Assembly (NCBI RefSeq): GCF_000471905.2 | Contig: NW_006494931.1 | Location: 6,703,113-6,767,112 of the forward strand | Length of the DNA: 64,000 bases | Direction of reading: 5' to 3' | Source: Amborella trichopoda | Lineage: Eukaryota > Streptophyta > Magnoliopsida > Amborellales > Amborellaceae | Shown here: positions 35,641 through 48,489 of the stretch, piece by piece | How positions within the stretch are numbered: the first letter of the stretch is position 1 | Layout: the number at the start of each line of letters is the position of its first letter | Program-made: the position numbers and the translations under genes | The notes under the pieces: generated by a model | The model's input: the letters and a program-made list of their open reading frames with translations, nothing else | Told to the model about the DNA's origin: nothing | The model's database searches: none

Positions 35641-38600
35641 CCTTCGAGGGACTTCGCCACATACGAACCATTAAATGTCTGAAGACATATCCTAACCACC
35701 CTCGTAGGGCGCATACACATGCGTCATCGCCATAAGACGAATATGCCACATAGGCGTCATCGCTATAAAGGCCAATATGCCACACAGGAGGATATGCCAT
35801 ACATGCAAAGGGTAATCACATAACATTCCACATGCTCAATAGCTACGCCACTAAGGCTTATCATAGGTGTATCATAAGAAACCTGTGGATCTCAATCCCA
35901 TACCCCTTACATACTTTTCATGTGTGTTTATGTTGACACCTTTAGTCAATGGGTTAACTATCATAAAATTTGTGTGGAGCTACATTACCTCTATATCCTT
36001 TCGTCCCACAAACTCTCTCACGGAATGATACTTTCTATCAATGTATTTTGCAATATTGTGGTGCATAGGATATTTAGAAATGACTATGGCAACTTGGTTG
36101 TCACAATGAATAACTGTTGGAGTGCTCTCAAATGTAGCCAATGGTACCTCACTGAGCAATTTTCTTAATATAATACTTCATTGGCCACCTCATATAAGGC
36201 AACATACTCTGCCTCCATTGTTGATTGTTACATACACTTTTATATATGGCTGCCCCATGATATACGTGCTCCTCCATAAGTGAAAAGCCATCTAGATGTA
36301 GACTTGAATTCATCCTCTCTGCCAGCCCAGTTACAATCACTGTAGCCTTGCAATTCTAATTAACCATTTTCGTAGTATAAGCTATAACTGGTGGTCTTTT
36401 TTAGATATATAAATATTATCTTTATAAGTTTCCAATGCTCTATGCCTGAGTTTATCATATAAGCCCCACTGCATATGCTATGTTAGGACGTGTGCAGTTC
36501 ATCAAATAGTTGAATGATCCTACTGCTTGTGCACAAGGGATATTTTCCATAAGTTCTTTTTCTTTATCAGTTTTAGGACACATGTCCTTGGACAATTTAC
36601 ACCCTTTATCTTATGGGTTTCCCATTGGTTTAGATTCATCCATTCTAAACTTTTGTAGTATCTTTACAGTGTATAATTCTTGGCTTAAGTAGAGCAATCT
36701 TCTCTTCTTATTTCATGTAATTTGCTTGTCAAGAACCTGCTCTAGTTCTCTTAAGTCGTTCATCTCAAATTGTAAAGATAACCACTCTTTGGTATCTTTA
36801 ATAACCTTAGGATCACTGCTTGTAATGATAATGTTATCTTCATATAACACTAAAGTGAGATGACTACCCCCACTACTTCGGATGTATACACAATAGTCAG
36901 CACTAGTATTAACAAAGCCATAGTTCTTTAGTGCCTCATCAAACTTTAAATACCATTGTCTTGAGGACTGTTTAAGTCCATAAAGAGATTTATATAACTT
37001 TCACACTTTGCATTCTCGTTCTGTAGACTCGAAACCCTAGGGTTGCCTCATAAATATCTCTTCCTCTAATTCACTATTGAGAAATGCGGTCTTTACATCC
37101 ATTTGATGTATGTCATAGTTATAAATGTTTGCTATTGCTAATACAATTCTAACTGATGACTTTCTAGCAATACGGGAGAAAGTTTCTTTATAATCTACCC
37201 CTTATACTCGGGTAAACCCCTAGCAATAAGTCTGGCTTTATACCTATCAATTGTTCCATCTGGATTCAGTTTTTAGTATAGATCTATTAGCAACTAATGG
37301 CTCTACGGCATTTTGGTAGGTCTACTAAGGTCCATGTCTCATTCTTCATTAGTGAGTTATATTCATCTTGCATTGCCTCCATCTAATTGGATGCCTCTGA
37401 TGAACTTATGGCTTCTTTAAAGCTTATGGATTCATCATTAAGTTCTACATTATACTCAAAGTAGTCATCCAAGTAACTAGGTCTTTTTGTTTCCCTAGTA
37501 CTTTTTCTAGGCTCTACCATAATCGGAATACGATTAATATTATCAGGGTTCTCATAGGAATCACTAGGTTGTCCCATTTTTTCTTCTTCTTCCTCTATAA
37601 TTTTAAGTTGTTTTCCCTTTCGAATTACTTCATCCTCAAAAAAATGAGCATCTCTACTTTCGATGATAGTCTTGGTCTCATGATTATAGAATCTATAACC
37701 TTTAGAATGAATAGAGTACCCAACAAAAGTGTATTTAATTGTTTTAGGTCCTAGTTTTTCTCTATTAGGGTTAAGGACATAAGCTACACAACCCCAAACT
37801 CTAATGTGATCTAAATAAGGCTTTCTATAAAACTATAACTCAAAGGGATGCTATTTGTAGATTTGTTAGGAACTCTATTTAAAATATAAGTTGAGGCTAA
37901 CAAAGCTTCTCCCAAAAATTAGTAAGATATATTAGCTTCTTGTATCATACAATTAACCATCTCTAATAAAGTTCTATTTTTTCTTTCAGCCATACCACTT
38001 TGTTGAGCTGTATAAGGGAGTGTCCATTCTTTGATGAACCCATGTTCTTTACAAAAATTTTCAAATTCAAGTGAAATATATTCTCATACTCTATCACTTC
38101 TCAAAATTTTAATCTTTTTATCTAGTTGATTTTCTACTTCCATCTTATAATCTTTAAAATTTCCTAAAGCTTCACTTTTATGAGAAATCAAATATGTATA
38201 TGTATATCGTGAATAATCATCAATGAAAGTGATAAAATATTCATGTCCTTTAAAGTTTTTAGCATTTAATTTTCCACAAATATCAGTATGGACTATATGT
38301 AAAACACTTGCAGCCCGTAAACCCTTTGAGAATGGTTTTCTATGCATCTTTCCTTTTGAACAGTGTTCTCACATTTAAATTTATCATTTTCTTCATAAGG
38401 AATTAATTTTTCTTTCATCATTCTAGACAATTTTTCATAGCCAATATGTCCTAATCTTCTATGCCATACATTGAAGCTTTCTTAGAAAGAAGAATCCACA
38501 ATATAACAAGATGATGATTTCATTTCATTAATTTCAAGTTTATACAAACTACCACAAAGAGAAGCCTTGGCCACTTCTACACCATCCTTAAGAAAGGTCA

Positions 38601-39797
38601 TATTCCCCCCTTTTACATTCACTTGGACCCCATTTTTATCTACTTTAGACAAGAAAATGACGTTACGCCTCATATCGGGGGCATAGAGGACATCATTAAG
38701 GGTAAGAGTACCCCAACTAGGAAGAGGAAGTTCACAGTCGCCTCTCCTAGAATGTGGACCCAAGAGGAGTTTCCCATATAGAGCTTCCAATCATCAACTT
38801 TCTTTTCTCTGAAGTCCACCATGTGCTCCTTTCTTGTGGTGATATGCCTTGTTCACCCGAGTCAATCCACCATCCATCGAAGAGGGTAACCATGAGAGAC
38901 TCTTCTACTACAAATGCAACATCCTTTGGGTGATTGGCTTCTCCTCTCTCCATCTTCTTGGGTGGGGCTCTACAAAATTTGGCAATATGACCAAGTTTGT
39001 TATAATTAAAACATCTTCTTGACCTTTTAAATAATTTTCCCTTTTTCTCGTTTTCTTTCTTTGTTTCCTCATTGTTTTCTTTATTTTCCTTTCTCTTCTT
39101 ATGATTGGGTCTAGCATACCCTTTTTTAGTAGCCAAATAAGCTTGCTGATGGGCTCTTTCATTTTCTCTTTAGCCCTATCATTCTTTTCCATCCTAAGAT
39201 GTCCTCTTAAATCATCAACGGTGTGGATGGTACCATTGTGGCACAAGTTTTTCTTAAGGTCTTTCCATGAAAAAGGGATATTTTCAATTATCTTTATGAT
39301 TTGATGATCCTCGAATATGGGTTCTCCATAACAGCAAGTTGGTTAGCCATAACAATCATGTCATCAAAAAATTCTAGCATCGATTGGTTCTCTCTCATTT
39401 TATGTTGGTTATATCTTTCATAAAGTTCATGTTTTGCCACATAATTGTCCTCAGTGTGCCTTTTCTCAATAGCCTCCTATAAGTCTTTAGCATTAGTGTA
39501 GGGTTCAAAGACCTTATGCAATCTATCACTACGGAAATTCAAAATGGCACATTTACATGGAAAATTATCATTTTTCCATTTCAAGTATCTTTGTCTCTCT
39601 CTAATTATAGAGTCATCATCAGGTTCGGTTATGATTTCTTCTTCAATTACATACAACAAACCCACAATATGCAGCAAATAAGATACTTTACTTTTTCAAA
39701 GTGAAAAATTATAGCCATCGAGCTTATCAATCTTCACTAAATCAGTCAATATAGCTCTAGGATTAGACACTTTTGCTACAAATTGAAAACCCCTAAG

Positions 39798-39810
39798 TTC
39801 AAATACCAAT
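39798..39810 (-). other. Primer binding site of the copia element
   Basis: The minus strand reads TTGGTATTTGAAC immediately inside the 5' LTR, similar to the initiator tRNA-Met PBS TGGTATCAGAGC. Confidence 0.7.
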
Positions 39811-40770
39811 TGTTGGCCCAAATACAGTGGATCTTTATGATTTTCAAAAGTAAATAGAGCTATATCAACATGCAAGATGGGTTTTGAACTCAATCAGAAA
39901 TATTAGCATGTCATGCTATTATTATCAAAATACCCACAACAAGTTGCTGTAAATTCTTTGAAACTCAAGAGGATGCACAAATATCCCTAAGCTTGTAATC
40001 CACTAAAGAATCTTCAACCGAAAATCAATTGCAGCTATTGATAGACTCTTCTAAGCAATCCAAAAGAAATTTCCAACAGCATGCACCCATTAAAAGTCAT
40101 TCCAACGATATAAGAAAATATGCAATAACTATTTTCTTTACTCATATAATACTTCCCAACTTTTTTGTAGTATTTCTAGATGTATAAGATAAAGAAGAAA
40201 GTTAGAACAAACTCACAAAAACCTATGAATTTGCAGGCACAATTTGATAGCCTTTTAAAGAGAGAAATTGGCTGAGAATGAGGTTTCCAGCAAGATATAA
40301 CCTAAGATGAAACACAACTTTTCCGTAAACAGTTGTTAGCAATAATATATATAGAGAGAGAGAGCTCCTTTGAGATGCAACACGGTGCTTGGGTTGATCC
40401 TGTGATTCTGGAGGGCTCTCACAGATATGAGAGGCACGTCCTTGCACCCAGCTCACCATAAAGCATACGAAAGAGAAAGATATTTTAGGGAGAGAAGGAG
40501 AGCTCATGCATGATGCCCCAGCCTCCCAAAACCCTTTCCATAAATATAGCTACAAAAGAGAAAATAGAGAGAGACACATATAGAGAGAGAAATGACAATG
40601 TTGCCTCTCAATGGCCACTTGTTCATCTCTTCACATGGGTCTTCCTTTTTGTCTACACAAAGCACTATCTTATTTTAAAATAATTTTTGAGTGGGGAAGA
40701 AAAGAAAATAAATAAATCAAAATTTGGGCCCTTACTTTGTAAATATTTAAAAACACAATTTTCTCTAACG
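39811..40770 (-). mobile_element. 5' LTR of the Ty1/copia element
   Basis: 960 bp, TGTTGGCCC to CTCTAACG (last base altered from A). It is the partner of 33938-34902. Confidence 0.92.
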
Positions 40771-42040
40771 GAGTCATGCTTATGTCTAATGTAGAACGGT
40801 TGGATGATTACTTTTGGAAGGGTGTCAACCATTGAAGCTAAGGGCAACCAAAGTATCTAGCCCTTGCTACATGTTTGAAACTTATTTCTTTGCAATGCTT
40901 TTGCAATTCTTCGACCCTTTATTGGCAAGGTTGGAGTTTTTCATCCTTCACTTTCCACCTTCTTTAAGTTTGGTTGATGATTAGAAAGGAGTTGCCGACA
41001 ACCTATAATCATTTAATTCGTAGTTGAAAGGTGTTCTCAAGCCTATTATCAAGGCTTCATAATTCGTCTATGTTGTTTGTGCATGGAAAGTTCAGTCTCA
41101 TTGTAATTAGCAACATGACTTTTTCTTATGAGAATAGGTTGACCCCTTGACTATATCATCAAAGTAAAGTTCCTACGCCAAACACTTGATATTAAAGAGG
41201 TCCTCATCAGGAAGATCCATGTTGACTGGTGTTTCTTTTGTTAGCTTGTGTTCAACAAAGTGGCCGACTATAACTTGCCCCTTGATTGATTTTTGTCTAG
41301 TGTACTTAATATCAAACTCACTGAGGAGCATTCTCCACTTATCCGTATGCCCATCAAGAACTGTTTTCTCAAGCAAATCCTTGAGTGGGTCAATTTTGAT
41401 ATAAGCATGATTGAGTGTGATATGACAGTGTCTCAATTTTTGCATTTCCCACAAAAGTATCTGGCAATGATTTTCTAGATCTGAATATCGTGTTTCACAA
41501 TCGACCATAATCTTACTTGTATAGTATATGGTCCTTTCTTTTAGTTGTTCATCATGCTACTCCAACGTTGGCTTCATAGTCTTTTCTTTTACTACAACAT
41601 GCATAAATAAGGGTCTGTTGGGATCCAATGGACTGAGCACTAGTGGCTTTGATAGGAAGTCTTTAATTTAGTTAAGGGCTTATTGACAATGGTTATCCCA
41701 CTTGAACGATTTATCCTCCTTCAATAGTTTGTTGCACAATCGCATTTGGGTGATGAAACTTTTGATGGCTTGTAGTCCTCATATCTCACTAATTTTTTGA
41801 GGGGAGGCATTTCGATTAATGACCTTAATTTTGGATGGGCCGACTACGATGCCTCTTTGGCTAATTATAAAACCTAGAAGTTTACCATATTTGACTTCAA
41901 ATGCATATTTTTATATATTTAATTTCAACTGATGTTCGCAGAATTAGTGGATACCAATCTTAGGTTAGCTAGATGTTCACCCATAGTCTATGATCTGACC
42001 AATATGTCATCTAGATAATCCTTTGTTATTTAGTGTATCT
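40771..42040 (-). mobile_element. TAT-like Ty3/gypsy pol relic (RT end and RNase H)
   Basis: Minus strand. A reverse transcriptase motif reading YLDDILVRS lies near 41985-42015. Next is GFIISQRGIVVGPSKIK (about 41805-41860), then RNase H-like text including LLSEFDIKYTRQKSIKGQ (about 41270-41330). The following sequence to 40780 is weakly pol-like. The adjacent copia element abuts it at 40770. It is broken, and no LTR pair was found. Confidence 0.75.
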
Positions 42041-42830
42041 AATAATGGAAGACTACAACCATCAACCCCTAGTATATCGTCCCTGCGTTTTGGGTGGACT
42101 AAAAAGTGTCCCATAAACAACCAAAAGTATGATGCACCACAGAAACCATCAGAAGCCATCACCATTCAAAATGACATCGAAGGATATCCAAGCAGTGACC
42201 GGCCTTGATCAGAAGCCTCAGAGCATGACATGTGGCACTTTCATATGTGGAGCAGTTCCAAGTGGCGATGGCATCACTGCCAGTGGTTCCATACCTCTCA
42301 CACACTGTCCACAATGATGTACCTAATCCAGTTACGTGATAAGCAAGTAATTAAGGCAGCATTTATTACTGAAGGCGGCAATTAATGCTGATTCAGACAG
42401 ATCCCGCACCAGTGCTAGTAGCATCAGAGGCATTCAAACTAGTGCTTAAGAATGGATGGTCAAGATCGAATCATGAAACGATCCAAAGGTTTTTTTGAGA
42501 CTAATTTGGCTATAAATAGATCCTTTGATCCTTTGACCTTAGGTTAGAAAAAGGGAATTTTCGCATATTAAGTGCATAAGCTCTACCCGAGTAAACCTAG
42601 AATCAAATTCGAACCTCTACCCAAGCTTTTAAACTTGAACCTTTAACCTATTCGACTACAATTTGTTTTGAAGGCAACCCGGATGATTAGACCTCCTGGG
42701 TCTTGTTCCTCCTATATTTATTTGCCCTGTTCTAACCCAAAAAACTGGGATTGTCTGTGCAACAACTTGATCTGAATCGGTGCCAACGCTGTGTGTTGAT
42801 CCCAAGGGCCCGGCCTAAGGTCCTACATTT
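42041..42830 (+). mobile_element. TAT-like LTR relic
   Basis: LTR-like architecture: CTATAAATAGATCC (TATA box, about 42510-42523), a following leader, and a PBS-like CTGGGATTGTCTGTG (42745-42759) resembling TAT-group sites. The left edge is not clear. Its plus orientation is opposite to the neighbouring pol relic, so the two are probably separate or rearranged. Confidence 0.45.
42511..42518 (+). promoter_or_regulatory. TATA box of the LTR relic
   Basis: TATAAATA within GGCTATAAATAG, in the expected place for an LTR promoter. Confidence 0.5.
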
Positions 42831-42909
42831 ATTTTCTCTTTAATTTACACATGTTATCCATGTTTTCCCCTATTTCCATTAATTAGGATTTATCACTTTC
42901 ATTAAATTC

Positions 42910-42945
<36 letters not shown>

Positions 42946-43940
42946 CTCTCTCAATAAGACCCTCCATTAAAGCTCACATTCTCATCTCTTTTCCCTTTTA
43001 TTTTCAATCATAAGCATTAATAAGGTTAATTTATCTTCATTTTTAATGCTTCTATAGTTATTCATGAATAGGGCTTGAAGTATTCTTAGATTAGCTCAGT
43101 TTGCTTAGACAATTATCTGTCTATTTCCAAAATATCTTCATTAAATCCCCCTTTTTGTTAAACCATCTTCAAAGCATCTCTTGAACTCCAATGCTAAGGT
43201 GTATGGGAAGCCGGGTTTGCTGACGGTCAGAGCAAGATGCAGCCATGTGGCCTGATTCTCACTCAGGATGTAATTTGATGGGACCCTTTCTCTATCAACT
43301 ATTTAGCACATTTACACCAAAAACCAAGGCAGGAAACCAAATTCTCTGCCCACTTTTTTGAGTAAAAGCAGTCGAGCACCCACCGTGGGGTCCATCAAGC
43401 TTTCCTTATATTATAGCCATTGAAGTGATCGTTTGGACTTTGTTCCAAAGGATCAACGTCAACACAGGGTTCACCCCAGCTCTCCTTGAGCCGCTATTTT
43501 GCTTTCTCGAGACCCGACTGATGAAAGAGACTGTAAATAACTTTGAAGTTGTTTGCAATAGCTTCCGCCTGTCTCGACGTTCTCTCTTTCCAATCCCTGG
43601 AACTTCAGAAGTATGTCGCTTATGACAGTGTCATTGACAACATTGCCTATGGCGTTATACTTCTGAGCCTCAAGAAGCCCTTCTAGCGTTTTGGCCTTTT
43701 TGCTCGGCATTATGTTAAGAGACAATCTATCGTTATTGGCGGTGGTGATGGCGCCACTGGCATATGCGTCAGGAGCATTCGTCTTAGTCCTCTTGCTTTG
43801 CTTTCTTGTTAGGGTAAGTTTCCTACTTTCCTACATCTTTTTGACTCCTCAACAGCTCTAGAATATAGGATTCCTCACCCTCACTTTTTCTTGTGCTACT
43901 ACTTTCCTATATCTTTCTGCCTCCTCAGCAGTTCTAGAAT
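42831..43940. other. Unassigned stretch with a CT microsatellite
   Basis: A CT run lies at 42907-42956. The rest has modest ORFs on both strands (for example 43471-43725 minus, 84 codons) that I do not recognise. No splice-supported gene could be built. Confidence 0.5.
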
Positions 43941-43944
43941 ATAG

Positions 43945-46050
43945 GGTTGGTCAGACCTGGTTCTCGACGGGTCGGGGCGAGAACCCTCTCTCGGACAACC
44001 GCGAGGTCACTTGCATGAAGAGGTGAGGGCCATAGGGCTCCTGTGGGCGAATAGGATCCAATAATGAGAGAGATTTTTTACGACGGGAGAGCTTTGAGAT
44101 GCTAACCTTGCTGTTTGGGGTTCGAGGACACGTTCAGGCGGTTAGCCCTCTTAGAATAGGTACGAAGCCGTCCGGCTATGAGCCAGCGTGGTTTGGACAA
44201 AGACTCTCTTCTGGCTCGCAACCTCCCTACTCTCTCTCTCTCTCTTTGTTGCTTGAGACTCGTATGGGATTCGGCTGTTCGTCCTTATGGCTATTGCCTT
44301 GAGGGGGCTGGCTGGCCGATGGGGGGTGTGAGAGAACCCGAGGGTTGGGGCCCGTAGGTTCACTCGCGTCCACACGTTTGTTGGTGATGCAGGTTGATGT
44401 GCAGGGTAGATTTTGTGTTGCGTAGAGGGGGGAGGGGGGGGGGGGGGGAGAGAGAGAGAAGGTAGCGCGTGACTCGNNNNNNNNNNNNNNNNNNNNNNNN
44501 NNNNNNNNNNNNNNNNNNNNNNNNNNNNNNNNNNNNNNNNNNNNNNNNNNNNNNNNNNNNNNNNNNNNNNNNNNNNNNNNNNNNNNNNNNNNNNNNNNNN
44601 NNNNNNNNNNNNNNNNNNNNNNNNNNNNNNNNNNNNNNNNNNNNNNNNNNNNNNNNNNNNNNNNNNNNNNNNNNNNNNNNNNNNNNNNNNNNNNNNNNNN
44701 NNNNNNNNNNNNNNNNNNNNNNNNNNNNNNNNNNNNNNNNNNNNNNNNNNNNNNNNNNNNNNNNNNNNNNNNNNNNNNNNNNNNNNNNNNNNNNNNNNNN
44801 NNNNNNNNNNNNNNNNNNNNNNNNNNNNNNNNNNNNNNNNNNNNNNNNNNNNNNNNNNNNNNNNNNNNNNNNNNNNNNNNNNNNNNNNNNNNNNNNNNNN
44901 NNNNNNNNNNNNNNNNNNNNNNNNNNNNNNNNNNNNNNNNNNNNNNNNNNNNNNNNNNNNNNNNNNNNNNNNNNNNNNNNNNNNNNNNNNNNNNNNNNNN
45001 NAGGAGAGAGAGAGAAAGGTTAGCGCGTGACTCGATTTACGAGAGAGAAGGAGGAGTCTGTGGGCTTAGGGGTATTTTTCTCTCTCCTCTTAGCTGAACT
45101 AAGGACTCAAAAGCAACGACAAGAGAAACAAGCGTAATTCCCCTGTTTTATAATGGGTAAATACTCTGCCCAAAGGATTTTTCTAGCCTCATCGTTTACA
45201 AATTACTTAATCTTGCTTAAATAGAGGATTCACCAAATAGGGGTGAATGCCAAAAAAACAAAGCTTAATTATAATTTAATAAATTGAAAATAAATCGTGA
45301 AATTAGGCACAATGACCAAAATATTCCTGATATCTTTTCCGCCAATGATGAAGCCGTCCTTGCATGCAGCTTGTTCTACCATCGCTAGTTCTTGGAAGCT
45401 TTTTTTGCAACTTGCGCCGATGGTTCAGATGATTTGTGATAATATCTTCATTGTCCTTGCGACTCTGAGCATTTTGATGCCTTTTAGTCGTGCTGTGGTG
45501 GCCTTTTCCCACGGGGTGGAAGTTAAGTCAGATTTGTGAACTTTGTTTGCCAATGAACTTCGACTCGTGATGTTCTAGCTCCTGGCCGTACTTGCAAATG
45601 AGAGAGGAGACAGTCTCAGTCATTTTGCACTAAGTTTGGGCTGTTTCCATTCTGGTTTGTGTTTTTGCCTAATTTGAGAGGTCACCGAAAGGCGAGATTC
45701 CGACAATCGGGCAAATTTACTTCTTTTGTGACCTAGGGACATGCATCCACCAGACCTTGGATTAAATGCAAGAGTTATATTAGTTTACAGCTCTTCGCGA
45801 GGTGGTTGCATTGAACTCGTCCCACGATGATCCGATGCTTGGATGTTGAGTTATGCTTCGCTTCACTGGATTGGAGGCTTCTTCTTCTTAAACCTTGGTT
45901 TTTCTGATTTTGAGGGAACCTTATTTTCAGGGGAAGTTTAACTTCAGGTCATGCCACAGTGGGTGCCTTAGGTCAAAATGACAAGGCTGACATGATCTAG
46001 AACATATCGAGATCTAGGCTTCTCCTAGTTTCAACGGAAAGCACCATGGG
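43945..46050 (-). mobile_element. Probable LTR relic of another TAT-like family
   Basis: Read on the minus strand it has the layout seen in the confirmed LTRs: an A/T-rich stretch with AATTTATTAAATTATAATTA, a TATTTAAGC box near 45215-45225, a leader, then GA/CT-rich sequence. It also has a microsatellite-like tract at the assembly gap. No partner LTR was found, so this is by resemblance only. Confidence 0.35.
44477..45001. other. Assembly gap (525 N)
   Basis: Unknown bases. The left flank ends GAAGGTAGCGCGTGACTCG, and nearly the same string (AAAGGTTAGCGCGTGACTCG) occurs just right of the gap at 45015-45034. A G-homopolymer-rich tract lies at 44427-44449. The long ORF spanning the gap is meaningless. 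Confidence 0.99.
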
Positions 46051-47414
46051 TGTTTAATGGTATTTTTTAACACTTGTATCCCCATTACGAATAAAGAGAA
46101 AAGCAATATGTGACCTAGGTCTATATGTACCAAAATGTATGCGGACTAGGGAAGCCATAGGATAATAAGCCCTGATCCATAAGAGAAATTTTCAATAGTC
46201 TCAGAATGGCCCAAGAAAATTCATAAATGTTGATAAAGGTCTCTTAAGAAAACTTGTCGAGTTTCAACGCAATCTGACAAGTTTAAAGCAGTGCTGAAGT
46301 AGAAATAGTTTCTGGAAAATCAGCCTCTATTGCCTTGAAATGGACCTTATAATTAAACCCTATCTCCGGAGCGTCAAAAGACCATGAGACCACTACCTTT
46401 GGATCTGAAACATCCGAAAACCCCTAAGGACCAAGTTTCAGCTTGATCAGACATTCTTGGACCAAGTTATGGCCAAATTACCCGAAATGGGTAGGTCAAA
46501 TGCTATTACCGTGCACCCTCAGTGAGCCAAGTTCCATTAATGGAAAATGTGTTCATGGGTTTCGGGCTCAAATTTGAAAGACCGTATCTCTCTCATCTCA
46601 TGTCGGATCAAGCTCAAATTTTACGAGCGAGTTCGTCTCATCAACTTTAGCATTTTGATATGTGGCACCACCTATGTGGTGGTCCAAGTCGAGAGAAAAA
46701 TACAAGAGAAGATCACGATTCAATGATAGGTGGCAGGTTTCCAACAAGAGCACACCTCCATCGAGCGACTACATTATGACGCTCGCATGTCTGATCGACC
46801 CGAAATCAGACCCATTACTAGTAAAAGGTTCGAGGCTTCATTAGAGCCAAACCTCGCACGTGATGGATGGTCATATTCGATGCATGAAGAGTACAAAGTT
46901 GCTGCACTTTCTAGGCACCAGAAACCAAACTCCGACCAAAAGATCAAAAATGGAAAATGGGCGTTCGGGCACCAAATCAAGCCACGTTTGTTGCCAAATG
47001 CTTACGGTGACTTACTCGTCGATATTCAGCGAAAAAATCCTCGAAGAACACCGAGAAACGTGTGTAGTTATTAAACAAAGATTGCATTTTCTTATGGTTT
47101 TCGCACTTCGTGATCATGGCCAAAGACTCGATCTGTGGCTCGAAAGTGGTATCAAAACGACCGTCTTCCCGAGCGGATCAAGAAAAGAATCATCTTTCAG
47201 CCAAATGGAGACCGGAAAGACCTCGAACCGACCCGGGAAGATTGCAAGAGTTCTTGAGCACAATAGGGACTCAATTGGAATTTCATGGATTGTTGGTGCA
47301 AGGGCAAAATTTTAATTTTGCCCCATTTTCTTAGAATTTCTTTAATTCAATTAATTGTTAATTTTTAGCAATTAGCTCAAGTTTTGATTGTACACCCATG
47401 TGTATGCCCCATTT

Positions 47415-47424
47415 CTATATAAAG
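47415..47424 (+). promoter_or_regulatory. LTR promoter TATA box
   Basis: TCTATATAAAG lies between an A/T-rich stretch and a leader containing AATAAACATT. It is a probable transcription start region of the element. Confidence 0.6.
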
Positions 47425-47554
47425 AAGCACACACCTCATGAAAGGACCCTTTTTTTAGCAATAAACATTATATCTCTTCATTTGAGGTTTGGGTCATGTC
47501 TTGGAGAGAGAGAGGGGAGAGAAAAGACTTTAGGCGGTACCCTTGGGCGTAAGG

Positions 47555-47830
47555 TTACTTTATCTCTCTTCTTTCTCTCTCTTTTTTCTCTCCTCTTTTT
47601 CTCTCCTCTTTGTCTCTCATTTTCTCTCTCTTCTTTCTCTCTCTCTTCTTTCTCTCCTCTTTGTCTCTCATTTCTCTCTCTTCTTTCTCTCTCTCTTCTT
47701 TCCTTTCTTTTGCTCTCTTCTTTCCTTTTCTCTTTCTTCTTTCCTTTTCTTTCTTGTCTCTTTCATTCTCTCTCTTTTTTCTTTCCTTTCCTTTTTCTTC
47801 TCTTTCTTTTTCTCTCTGCTTCTTTCTCAT
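47555..47830. repeat. Pyrimidine (CT/TTC) tract in the LTR
   Basis: Almost pure C/T on the plus strand. It produces spurious Ser/Phe/Leu-rich and Lys/Glu/Arg-rich ORFs on the two strands. Confidence 0.95.
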
Positions 47831-47834
47831 GACT

Positions 47835-48430
47835 TGTTCCTCTCAGTCTGTTGTGCGCGGTAGTGCATACTGGCGAGCGTGACGCTCTCTTCCCTCTCTG
47901 TTTGTTGCGCACAACAGTGCAAATGCCGAGCGTGATTTTATTCTCTCTTTCAGTCTGCTGCGCACAGCAGCGCATACTGGCGAGCGTGATGTTCTCTTCC
48001 CTCTTTGTTCGTTGTACATGACAGTGCAAATGCTGGGCGTGATTTTCTTCTCTCTCTCAGTCTGTTACGCATGGCAGTGTAAATGCCAAGCGTGATACTC
48101 TCGCCCTTGTCTATTGCACAGGACAGTGCACATTGCCGAGAGTGACGTTCACCTCTCTCTGTCTGTTATGCGCAGAGGTGCATATTGTCGAGCGTGACAT
48201 TCACTTCTCTCTCTGTCTGTTGCACGCGGCAGCGCATACTATCGAGCGTGGTATTCTCTTCTCTCTCTCTGTCTATTGCGCACGGTAGTGCACACTGCTG
48301 AACTTGATGTTCTTCACCTCTCATCTCTCTTCTCTTTGTCACGCTAAACAGTAAATACTGCCCAGCGCGATCTTTCTTCCTTCCCACTTTCTGCCCTGCA
48401 TGATAGCACACATTGCTGAGCATGAACTCC
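47835..48430. repeat. Degenerate ~60-bp array in the LTR
   Basis: Roughly ten units share CTGTTGCGCACGGCAGTGCA and GCCGAGCGTGAT with CTCTCT spacers. Its counterpart occurs in the solo LTR (9030-9560), and similar motifs reappear in the element's 3' tail (58.6-58.8 and 59.4-59.85 kb). Confidence 0.8.
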
Positions 48431-48489
48431 TTTCTCTTCTTTCTCCTTTTGCTTGTTTGACTAGAGGGCTGGTTGAGCCTTGCGCTGCC

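Larger units (their letters stand above)
33938..40770 (-). mobile_element. Ty1/copia element, near full length, decayed
   Basis: 6.8 kb with paired LTRs, PBS, PPT and a 4/5 target duplication. Minus-strand order is gag (from about 39800, with VKIDKLDGYNFSL), a CCHC knuckle (CFNYNKLGHIAKFC, about 39010), a protease-like WWIDSG (38870), then a GAG-pre-integrase and integrase stretch (38084-38350, with HTDICGK and FIDDYSRYTYTY). The reverse transcriptase region spans about 37600-36380, with RNase H near 36150-36340. Integrase before reverse transcriptase defines copia. Several breaks are present in coding; it is a fossil. Confidence 0.93.

Noticed and set aside
43471-43725. 84-codon minus ORF as a host gene
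   Set aside because: No recognisable domain, no splice partners, and surrounded by LTR relics.
44469-45023. 184-codon open frame
   Set aside because: It consists almost entirely of unknown bases in an assembly gap.
47398-47882. Ser/Phe/Leu-rich and Lys/Glu/Arg-rich ORFs on both strands
   Set aside because: They are translations of a C/T-only tract within an LTR, with no codon-level signal.
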